A DNA stretch of 64,000 bases from Zasmidium citrigriseum. Its lineage: Eukaryota > Ascomycota > Dothideomycetes > Mycosphaerellales > Mycosphaerellaceae. The stretch spans positions 1,054,001 through 1,118,000 of the forward strand of contig NHNW01000003.1 in assembly GCA_002786025.1 (NCBI GenBank), read 5' to 3'. Positions 55,877 to 64,000 of the stretch are shown here, piece after piece (within the stretch, counting starts at the first letter, position 1; each line of letters begins with the position of its first letter). The notes under the pieces were generated by a model, which made no database searches, was not told the DNA's origin, and worked only from the letters and a program-made list of their open reading frames with translations. The translations under genes were made by a program, and so were the position numbers.

Positions 55877-56431
55877 AGATCATGAGTGTCGATGTATATT
55901 TGATTGTATCATACAGAGAAGAGGGATGTGTGAATGAGGAGGAGAGTCCTGCGAAATCGCCTTCCAATTCAGACTCAAGGCTGGACTCGACGAGCTGTTC
56001 AAACAACAACTTCTGATCAAGCACCCGCCACCTGCCGCTCTCACCTTTCAACAGTGCAGTAGCTTCGACATCGTGAGCATAGCAACAAGCGAGGATCATC
56101 CGGGGGCAGCAAAAACCCCTGCTCGAACCGCCAAGGCCTGTGCGACTCGACCCTCGATGTAAGTGAATGTCAACCCTCTTCACCTGCAAAAACCAGCGGC
56201 TTGGCACAACCAATCCCTCCTTTCCAACCATACTCGCCACCTCTCAAGAGTCGCACAAGACTCCACGACCCAACACCCCTTGCATCCGCAAATTTGCGCC
56301 CAAGACGTAAGCGACAGGGCACCATCCCACATTGCAGGGATACTAACGAGACGTCTGGTTACCCATCTGCAGCTCCCAAACGAACGCCACATCACGAGTC
56401 CGCCTTGCAGATCCTCCTATTTCTTCTCATC
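55877..56431. other. intergenic, no supported gene
   Basis: The frame of the next gene extends upstream to an ATG at 56201, but that part is Pro/Arg-rich and not protein-like. No other feature seen. Confidence 0.4.
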
Positions 56432-56941
56432 ATGCGGACGAAAACCGAAACCCAAACCGTCACGCAAACGCGCTTCGGCATCGATCCCCCCATGGCGACT
56501 CGACCACCCATCGACATCCACAATTTCGGCGACGCGGTGCAATATGTCGGCGCCCCGGCTTTCGGATCCACGATCATGTTCCTCACAACCGCGATTGCGG
56601 TCTTTCTTTCCACGGCGGCTGTGACGTACCTCCTGCTGCAGTTGAAGGGTCCGTTGCTGAAGGTGTACTCTGGGAAGACGACCGGGCCTTCGAATCCGGA
56701 TGAGGACAAGAAGGTGGCGCTCGAGTATGCGCGGATGGTGACGCTTTGTCATGTGCTGGTGATTTTCGTGCTGGTGGTGAGGACGAGGGAGGCGCTGGCT
56801 ACGTTGGCGCCCGTGGCGTATGAGGTTTGTGCGTTGATCTTGGGGATCGAGGCGGCGGTTTGTGTTGTTGCGGGGTGTGTTTGGGGGGTTGTTAAGGGGT
56901 TGGAGTATGGTGAGGTTGGAGGGAAGGCGAAGGGGGCTTGA
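56432..56941 (+). CDS. small integral membrane protein, unknown
   Basis: A 169-residue frame from MRTKTETQTV. Three hydrophobic segments are visible: IMFLTTAIAVFLSTAAVTYLLLQ, MVTLCHVLVIFVLVV and VCALILGIEAAVCVVAGCVWG, separated by a Lys/Asp-rich loop (GPSNPDEDKK). Alternative in-frame starts lie at 56201 and 56492. I recognise no family. The 3' end is 130 bp from the convergent NmrA-like gene. Confidence 0.6.
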   Translation: MRTKTETQTVTQTRFGIDPPMATRPPIDIHNFGDAVQYVGAPAFGSTIMFLTTAIAVFLSTAAVTYLLLQLKGPLLKVYSGKTTGPSNPDEDKKVALEYARMVTLCHVLVIFVLVVRTREALATLAPVAYEVCALILGIEAAVCVVAGCVWGVVKGLEYGEVGGKAKGA

Positions 56942-57073
56942 TGAGGGTGAGGATGTATGGTGGACTGGGAAGAGTTGTTCGAGGGCGATGAGATGAAGAA
57001 AATGTTGTTCTGGACTCGAACGAATGGACCCACGATCTTGCTGTTGGATCAATACCACCTCCTGGAAACGACT

Positions 57074-58283
57074 TCAAATCTTCCCCTTCCTCCCATCCTC
57101 AGCAATCTTCAACACCGGCTTCAACTCCTGGGCCCTTTCAAACAACCCACCAAGACCCGCTTTCCTCCCACGCTCATCTTCCCTGCGAAACCACTCCTCC
57201 ACCGACTTGATCCGATTCGGATGGATCCGGTCCAACAACGCATAATCCCTCTTGATCACACCCTTATTCCCACTGGAGTACTTCCACAAATTCCAGAACC
57301 CGGTGAAGTTCTCCCGCACAGTCAACGTGGCGACATCATTCGGATCGGCGTTGTAGCCTGCAGGCGCGCGCCCAGCCATAGACATAGGACCGGATCGCCA
57401 GTATGTCTCGAGGTCGGTGTCGATGTACTTGGCGGGTTTGCCGGTCACGGCGGTGAAGGCTTTGGCGAGGTTGTGGTAGTCGACGTGTTCAATCGCGACT
57501 TCGAGGTCCATACCGTTTGCTTCGGTTTGGTGGTCAAAGAGCCAACGGACATAATATTCGCAGTCTTCGAGGGAGACGTGGGGGACGGCGCCCTATCGAA
57601 ATGTCAGACCTTACCTCCAAAACACAGCGTTTCGATTGGTCACTCACCTCACCAAGCGGCACTCTCCAAGTGACGACTCCGTCCTCAACGCTCGGACTCA
57701 TAGGTGTCCTCGCCCCCAGCGCCATCTGAATGTACGGCCCCGTCGTGAAGACCGCAGCACCCATCCTCTTTCCATTCTCCTTTGTCTGCTGCAAAATCCA
57801 CTCTCCAATTCTCCCCTTTCCATCATAATGCCCGGTGCGGAACTTCGGATCATACCCTCCCCTACCAACCAAACCATCAGCAACCATCCCAAACCCCCTA
57901 CAATCCAGCAAAGAAAGAGAGACTCACTTCTTATACCCATAATCCAAATTCCCATAAACAAAAAACCTCACCCCCTCCTCAATCGCCAGCTCATAAGCCC
58001 TCACGGCCCAAAACATCTCCGTCTTCTCGCCCGCATTAAAGCCATCGATATTCACAAAAGCGTACTCACAACCCCGGAACCCTTTCCTCAAATCATTCTC
58101 GTTGGCGAAGGTTCCTTCTATCAATTCAACATTTCCGAGGGAGAGCAGGTGTTGGGCTCGCGGGGAGTTGAGGTCCCGTGTCAAGACGCGGACGCTGTAG
58201 AAGGAGTCGTGGACGAGGCCGGTTATGATGGGGATGCCTTGGGCGCCGGTGCCGCCGATTATGAAGACTTTTGGGGCTGGCAT
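57074..58283 (-). CDS. NmrA-like family NAD(P)-binding protein
   Basis: Three exons (58283-57928, 57861-57648, 57592-57074) with 66- and 55-bp introns give 362 residues. The N-terminus has the Rossmann glycine motif VFIIGGTGAQG (about 6-16). FVNIDGF and YGNLDYGYKKGGYDPKFRTGHYDGKGRIGEW are NmrA-family signatures, the latter restored across intron 1. Such proteins sense NAD(P) redox state or act as atypical reductases; NmrA itself modulates nitrogen repression. An active-site YxxxK is not evident, consistent with a regulatory rather than catalytic member, but this is inference. Confidence 0.85.
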
Positions 58284-58849
58284 TTTGGTGGGTTGTTTTG
58301 CTTGGTATGGCTTGATGGGCCGCAGTCTGGTGATGGACCTTCTTCAGGTTAATATACCTTCTCCCTCCCATCATCGCCTGAGCAGATGGCGAGGCTTAAG
58401 GCGCGATGTTGTCTAATCAACCTACAGCTGGTAACAAGAGCTATAGCGTATTGCCACTGCTGATTCAGAACATGTAGGCGACTTCAGCTCGATCAGAGCA
58501 TGTGCACTTACCGAACAACGGCCGGGAACAATGATGAGTGATCAATGTAAGTGAATGCACCTGGTCACGTGGGAAGTTGATGAGTGATCAGTCAAATCGC
58601 AGGTCTTGTACCAAGGCTGTTGCTATCGGTGGCTGATTGCAGAACGTATCGCGGAGATCGTGACATGCAACGCCCGAGAACACCATGTCTTGTTGCAAGA
58701 GTCGGGCTGTTGTGGTCATTGTCCCGAGTTGGCATCTTGAAGGTCGAATAAAAGAATCCGAGAGAATGTTGAACATTGGCGCAATGCTGCTTTGATTGCA
58801 TAGTCCAAGATCCGTTCTCAGTGCATCCAACGTCGTATGAGTTCCCCGT
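58284..58849. other. intergenic, no supported gene
   Basis: Between the NmrA-like start and the end of the 10-cysteine secreted gene. Contains a palindromic CACGTG near 58566 and two TGATGAGTGATCA(A/G)T copies (58534 and 58577). No gene. Confidence 0.5.
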
Positions 58850-59406
58850 TCAAGTGCAATCGTCGCTCCCAGAAATGAACTCGCCATCGCTGTTCTCACA
58901 ACCACACTCGCCATTGTTGGGATCCTTGATACACCCCGTGCCCATACCTTCACTCGCGCCAGCATCGCTCCAGAAGAAAGTCCAGCAGTCCTCGTCAGAC
59001 TCCATGTCGGAGCTCGTGGGGGCCTCGCAGGTATAGGCGGAGCAGGTTCCGTATGGGGCGCTGTGGACGTCAGCTAAGTCGAACTCCCACGACTAGAAGC
59101 ATGGATCGTAAGTAGTCTTACCCGTGGCTCTTGTCATGAGCGTGGTCCACCTCGAAGACGGCAAAGGTCTGAGTCTCGTGGGTTCGGGTGTTATGGGCAC
59201 ACTCGGCGGCTTGAATGTCGTCTGAGCTCTCAGATGCAGAGCTTTGAAGGGCGGTATCAGTACCGCATCATCGATGATGTATAGTTGTCTTCTCACCAGT
59301 TGGTGGTCTTGGGACATTTGCCCTTCGTATTCGAAGTAGCTGGGTCAAGAGTTGCCTGAGCGCACGCCAGCGTAAGCGCAAGGGCAACGAAAGAAGAGAA
59401 CTGCAT
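58850..59406 (-). CDS. secreted 10-cysteine protein, unknown function
   Basis: Three exons (59406-59297, 59241-59122, 59060-58850) with 55- and 61-bp introns give 146 residues. The signal peptide MQFSSFVALALTLACAQA is followed by a mature domain with ten cysteines: KC, C at the exon 1/2 join, EC, GTC, YTC, DC, GC, EC, GC and DC near the end. Acidic overall. The cysteine density and short length are typical of fungal apoplastic proteins and effector candidates; no known family recognised. A 125-codon minus-strand frame over exon 3 (58588-58965) is out of frame with this model. Confidence 0.75.
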
Positions 59407-59922
59407 CTTGTCGTGAAAAGAGTTGAGGTAATGACCGGATTGAATGAAATGGGGTTTGACTTTGATCTTGAAAAGGGTTCGTCGAGCTACTATTAATTCT
59501 TATATCCTCCATCGTTTGCACAGTCCGCGTGGTATGGCTCCATCGAAGTGCGTGTGGTTCGCCGCATCACTGTTTGACAATAAGAGGCTGTGGCACATCG
59601 CGTAGTTGGATTCGGACCAGAATTTGAACATTAGACGGTCCAGTGTAATGGTCGACATGGGTCAAATTCCGGTAGGCCTTCGGCTTTCATCTACATGAAG
59701 CCTTAAGGTGTTTCAGGATCGCTAAAGCCGTAAAAAGTGCCGACGTGGTGCTAATTCGATATGGTCTCGACAATTCCTTATATTCAATCGCAAACAAGTT
59801 GGTATCCGAATATCCCTGGAAATAACGTATAAATGCCGGCGAAGTGCTGTTCAAGCATTTGCCTGGTTCGAGTCAAGCCTCATGCAAGACATAGAGGCAT
59901 TGGATCGCGCACGAGGCCCATA
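59407..59922. other. intergenic, no supported gene
   Basis: Promoter of the secreted protein gene (a TATAAG-type box on the minus strand near 59500) and nothing else I can support. Confidence 0.45.
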
Positions 59923-60969
59923 TTACGCCTCGGATTCAAACGGGACCTCCTCCAAAGCCATGGCCTGCTCCAGAATCAGGTCAGACAACTCTTGAGGAAG
60001 CCTGCGATTGACCGCTATGTTCGTCCGGTATCGAATCTCGCTCTCTGCCCTTTCTCGAATCGTACCCAACAAGAAGAGTAAAGAACTAGGTTCGGCCGGC
60101 ATGTATTCCCATGCCGTCACTAGAAGTCGCCATGTCGCTGGGAAGTCCCAATATTCCTCTTGGAGGAGCATGTCGCAATGCGCATCCATAAGCTGGTGTA
60201 GCTGAGCATCGACCCACTCGACTTCTTTGTCAAGAGTCCGAGAAGGCACCCGATTCCTGCAGACGATGAACACTTTGGCCTTCACAAAAGCGAGAAGCTC
60301 AAATGAATCCTTCATTTTGGCGTGTCGCACGATCCTCTCCAAGAGCATGTGGACTTTGGCCAGAAAGGTGGTTTCGCCGTATTCGTGGTACGGTCTGATC
60401 TTGTCAGATGCCTTGGGAAGTGTTTCCTTTAGATACTCAGCGAAGTCTTGATAATCGCGGATCCGCATGGTTCGCAGAATCTCAGTAAACCTAGAAGCAT
60501 CGTAGCCTGGAAGTGTCAGTACAGTCGCCTTGTTCTAAGAAGTGACAAGATCGAACTGACCAGTCAGATCTGCAAGATTGCGATACCAATAAGGATTCGA
60601 GTGCTCCGAGACGTCCTTCTGAAATTGGGAAACATCCTTTTGAAGCGTCGCCATCTTCTCCTGGATGGCGCGCTCCGCATTCATCATGATCTCGTCTATC
60701 TCCGCCACCGTGCCCTTTACCGCCGACGCACTCGGAAGGCCGGACTGAGCGGAATCGAGAAACTTGCAGTATCGGTCGAAGCGCTCGCATTGCTTCTGGA
60801 TGTGTTTCATACAGTCGTCATTCATCGTGATGGTCGAGAGCTTGGTTTTGCGCAGCTCCAATTTCAATGAGGAGCCATCGCTGTTGTCAGACAGGTCGCT
60901 GCTGTCCGAGGGCTCTCGATGATCCCTGTTGAGAAGGCTCGATGGTGACGATTGATCCTGCTGTGCCAT
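59923..60969 (-). CDS. unknown alpha-helical protein
   Basis: Two exons (60969-60561, 60506-59923) with a 54-bp intron (GTCAGT..CTTCCAG) give 330 residues. Ser/Asp-rich N-terminus (about 1-35), a helical CMKHIQKQCERFDRYCKFLD and AEIDEIMMNAERAIQEKMATLQKDVSQFQKDV coiled-coil-like part (about 54-125), then a helical C-terminal half rich in Trp, Glu and Leu. No family recognised. The two halves join in frame only after splicing, which supports the model. Confidence 0.65.
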
Positions 60970-61346
60970 GTTGAATGGTTGGCTTAGCTGATGGGAATGG
61001 ATCGAGTGTTCTGCGTTGAAGAGGACGTTGATGACGCTCAGGAGGAGATACGGTCTGAGGAGGAGATTGTCGATCTAGACTTGGAGTCATCCCGCGCCGC
61101 TGAAGGAAGCGGGTAGGCCCGCTGTGGCGCGCTCTATTGTAAGGTCAAACACGACGAAGCCTCGGAGGCTTATTGAGAAGTACTCAATAGTTCAAAATGC
61201 TTCTTTGTTATCGTAGACAAGAGAACTGTGATTACAGGCTATCTGAGCTGCGAATTGCGGCCTTGCGCTATGGTGGTATCCTACAAATGAGCAGATGTTT
61301 CGTTCCTCGTAAAGTCAAGTCATTCTTAAATCCGTCCAACTTCATG
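60970..61346. other. intergenic, no supported gene
   Basis: Promoter side of the preceding minus-strand gene. Nothing else seen. Confidence 0.4.
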
Positions 61347-61497
61347 TCTACCCTCGATGTCCCGGTCAAAGTGGGAGATGCCTCGAGCGATCCCCAACTC
61401 TCTTGAGAAGAGCTAAGAGTGTGACAAGCCCTCTAATAGCTCGGAGTTGCGTGCTCTCGTGGAGACGTGAGCTTCCAGTTTGAGCGGAAGAACGTGG
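61347..61497 (-). repeat. dispersed ~150-bp repeat, copy D (inverted)
   Basis: Read on the minus strand: CTTCCGCTCAAACTGGAAG, CCACGAGAGCACGCAACTCC, AAGAGAGTTGGGGATCGCTC, then TTTGACCGGGACATCGAGGG. It has the same order of blocks as copies A and C and is the fullest copy. It adjoins the 3' end of the next gene. Confidence 0.75.
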
Positions 61498-61513
61498 GTA
61501 TCCATTCTCCCGC

Positions 61514-63515
61514 CTAAGACCAGAACCAGCCCTTCTTCTTCTTCTCTCCTTCCTCCTCCTGCTGATTCTGCTGATGTTGTTGCTCAAGCTTCTCGTTGGT
61601 CGTGTGTACGCTTTCGCTGGTCTCCTCTCTTCCATCAGCGAAACGTTTCTTGAGGACGACTTTGGTAGTGACGGTGCCATCCGGCAGTCGCGTGGTCTCG
61701 GTGGTTGTCAATGCTGATAGAACCTCAGGCTTCTTGTCCATGGCCGACTTCCCTTCTGGCCTACTGTCAGTCATTCGCTCGAGGTTCGCGTGCTCCTGCT
61801 CCATTCTCTCGATCATCTCCTCCAACTCTTCGATAGAGCACCGAGGCCATTGCAATGGTTTGCCGGCGAGTTGTTCTCCGCGTAGTATAAGCTGGCGTCT
61901 CTGCATCTGCTGTGCAAGGTCGGAAGGCAAGCTAAGTGCTTGCCCTTCCCGCCGTAATGCTTCCTGCTTATGTGGATTGTCTTCGGGAAGATTGCTGTTC
62001 TTGAGAGCTTCATTCAGCGCATCGTGTCTTTCCCAATCGTCGTCCACTAGGTCCTCAACGTCTCCATAAACTGCATACCAGTCGTTGAGAACTTCAGTTG
62101 CAGTTTCAACGTCATCCTCATCGAGAGCAGTAATCAATTCTTGTAACAACATCCAGTCGAACTGCTCACTGTCACTCATATGATGCTCCTCGTCTTTAGT
62201 TGGAGCCTGAGGTTCGGTCTCCTTGGACTGAACCTGACTTCCTACGGAAGCGACGGCATCGGATGCGCCTGATTCCGACCAGATATAGGGCGAGTCGTAA
62301 AGATCCTGTTCCGTCGATGGCTGGATCCTGTATGGCCGTGGATAGGCAATCGGCTCGGCTTCTGTCTCGGATGTGGCTTTGGTCGCAACCTCAGACATCA
62401 AATCAGAAACGTCCCTATACAGCGGTGTATGCCAGCCCATGACTCTTTCAGGCGACAGTGAAAGGTCTGTTTTATGTTGGCGTATCATGTCGATTATCGA
62501 TAGGTCCCCAGTCTTTCGAATCGTGTTCTTGAATTTGGCGTCATTATATGCGTGAGGGAGGAGGGGAGGTAATATGCCACGGCACTGAAGACTCAACAAC
62601 CACTCTAGACCAGGTCCATAGTAGGTAGACTGCGGTTTCCCATGAGGTGCTCTCATGCCAACCCGCTCCATGGATCCCATCGGCTTGTCTAGAGTTGCAT
62701 TCATCAAATCCTCAAATGCGGCTCTCCACTTCGCTCCCTCGCAGCCTAGATCCGGATGTGCCTCGAGACGGATCGGTGAGTATGGACTCCGCTTGAACCA
62801 GTCGACTGACAGCCATCGTTGAGGGGAGAGGCATCGCCAGCTATCGCTAGTAGGGAGCTTGTCTCCAGTCTCCGGCATATAATACCAGGCACCACCCAAC
62901 GCCAACATCGGATTGGCAAGTCGGTCCAAGTATCCAAACATGTCCTCTGGATCATTGAATAACGCCTCGATCTTGCTCAAGGGAACGTGTGCATTCCGGC
63001 GCTGTGCTTCCTCCAGCAGAGACGTGGTGGCAGCCAAAGCATCTAGGCGTTCATGTTTCGTACTCCTCAACAGCTCAAGCTGGACGTGATCCGGCGTATC
63101 CTCGCTGCCGGTCCATCGGCGTGAGATATCGATCTCCTCTTGCCGTAAGCGTTCGTGCTCACGCTGCATCTTGGCTCGAAGCTCGGCGACGTTGGCAGGG
63201 AAGTTCTTGAAGCCGTCGGTGAGGGCGTTGAAGTTGGAATCGACGAACTTCTCTATTCAAAGTAAAGGGCAGAAGGTCAGTATGTGTCTCAGACATGCAT
63301 CGATGTGCCTTCCGCCCTTTAGACTTACTGAAGGCCGTGAAGGGACTGTGATGAGCGTCGTTATCTTCGTTCCGAAGCTCCCTCTCCAGGCGCTTGCCCT
63401 CGTTCTTGAGGTCGTGGAAGAACTTGTCGTGCTCGTCCTTGAGGCTCTTCAGCCACTTGTCGTTCCATGGCCACGAGTCGTCGCGACCGTCGTCGTCCCT
63501 GCCGTTGGCGCCCAT
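61514..63515 (-). CDS. unknown 641-residue fungal protein with basic C-terminal tail
   Basis: Two exons (63515-63329, 63252-61514) with a 76-bp intron (GTAAGT..GAATAG). The start at 63515 (MGANGRDDDGRDDSWPWNDKWLKSL) was chosen because the upstream in-frame Met at 63644 adds only low-complexity residues. Order: a WPWNDKW opening with a charged coiled coil; a FKKFVDSNFNALTDGFKNFPANVAELRAKM segment restored by splicing; a Trp/Tyr-rich central domain (GGAWYYMPETGDKLP, PQSTYYGPGLEWLL); an acidic stretch; and a C-terminal TTETTRLPDGTVTTKVVLKKRFADGREE region ending GWFWS. The architecture looks like a conserved ascomycete protein, but I cannot name it or a function. Confidence 0.75.
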
Positions 63516-63833
63516 ATTGTCGGTGGATTGGGTGGTTGATGGTTGACGCAGGTCTCCGCGTGTCTCACGAATGAGTGGCGGAGCTGAGCTGATTGGAGGT
63601 GGGGGTGGATCCGCGTGGAAGCTTGGACTAACCACATGGGCCAACCATTCAAGAGCATCTCCGTCTCCTGAATTAACATCAAGTTCTACATCTCCAGCTT
63701 GCTTTCATTACACATATTGCGCACTCATAACGATTGAACACAGAAGACCTTTTTCCATTGTTGATGTCAAGCGTAGCACCTTCCTGGACCTAACCTTGCG
63801 TCACAAGAAATCGCTCCGAAACAACATCCCTCG
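63516..63833. other. intergenic between two minus-strand genes, no gene seen
   Basis: Promoter of the 641-residue gene and 3' flank of the next gene. Confidence 0.4.
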
Positions 63834-64000
63834 TCATGCCACACGCCGCACCTGTTCCTCCTTGATCATGGCTCGTCTCGCAGCTCTAACCTCTCGTGCC
63901 GGTTTCTCCATGAATTCCTCGATCGGTCCGGTCACCATCTGGCGGATCACCTCTCGCAACATCCCGATCCGAGCCTTTTCCTCATCCTTGCCGAAAGGAT
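63834..64000 (-). CDS. 3' end of a gene cut by the window edge, unknown
   Basis: On the minus strand the window edge is open in a frame of 55 codons ending at TGA 63836-63834. It reads as highly charged helix (EEKARIGMLREVIRQMV, then REVRAARRAMIKEEQ), with plausible codon use. The C-terminus resembles helical tails of many mitochondrial or nuclear proteins; not assignable. Confidence 0.6.
   Translation of the reverse strand, partial: PFGKDEEKARIGMLREVIRQMVTGPIEEFMEKPAREVRAARRAMIKEEQVRRVA

Noticed and set aside
57636..58352. 238-codon plus-strand frame over the NmrA-like gene
   Set aside because: It mirrors well-supported NmrA exons; composition is that of an antisense shadow.

Overview
The window is chromosomal DNA of a filamentous ascomycete, most likely a Dothideomycete (inference). 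The genes are split by 48-80 bp GT-AG introns with CTAAC/CTGAC-like branch sites. The repeats carry the signature of repeat-induced point mutation (RIP): over thousands of bases almost every CA and TG dinucleotide has become TA. The genes are ordinary fungal housekeeping, metabolic and secreted-protein genes.

Layout. (1) 1-6.3 kb: a DUF3405 protein cut by the window edge, an alpha/beta hydrolase, a SAM methyltransferase and a Thr-rich secreted protein. (2) 6332-19705: a 13.4-kb RIP-destroyed block bounded by a perfect 13-bp terminal inverted repeat, with the same 8 bp (AGTGAGCC) directly outside both ends. Reading through RIP-made stops shows a DUF6589-like frame on + and a RecQ-like helicase frame on -. 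I read it as one large cut-and-paste-type transposon. (3) 20.4-25.8 kb: SPO11 and the CAF-1 large subunit head to head, then a 2OG-Fe(II) oxygenase. (4) 26.5-43.9 kb: a tandem array of three ~1.2-kb units, each with a three-exon gene for a 54-57-residue, six-cysteine secreted protein. Unit 2 is split by a 14.4-kb Ty1/Copia element (- strand, 213-bp LTRs), itself split by a 7.2-kb Ty3/Gypsy chromovirus (+ strand, 188-bp LTRs, AGTAT target duplication). (5) 44.8-64 kb: an NCS1 permease, a WW-domain protein, an unknown small protein, a cupin, an MDR oxidoreductase, a 3-hydroxyisobutyrate dehydrogenase, COG2, mitochondrial ribosomal protein L1, a small membrane protein, an NmrA-like protein, a 10-cysteine secreted protein, two conserved-looking unknowns and the 3' end of a further gene.

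How it fits together. The housekeeping genes form compact divergent (SPO11/CAF-1, COG2/MRPL1, WW protein/unknown) or convergent (MDR oxidoreductase/HIBADH, 2 bp apart) pairs. The secreted-protein genes lie beside or between the RIP-mutated blocks, the 'two-speed' arrangement known from plant-associated fungi. A ~150-bp dispersed repeat (four copies) and a 12-bp minisatellite (three sites) link otherwise unrelated places. Most multi-exon models below were assembled by hand from splice signals and frame continuity; exon limits are given in each entry.
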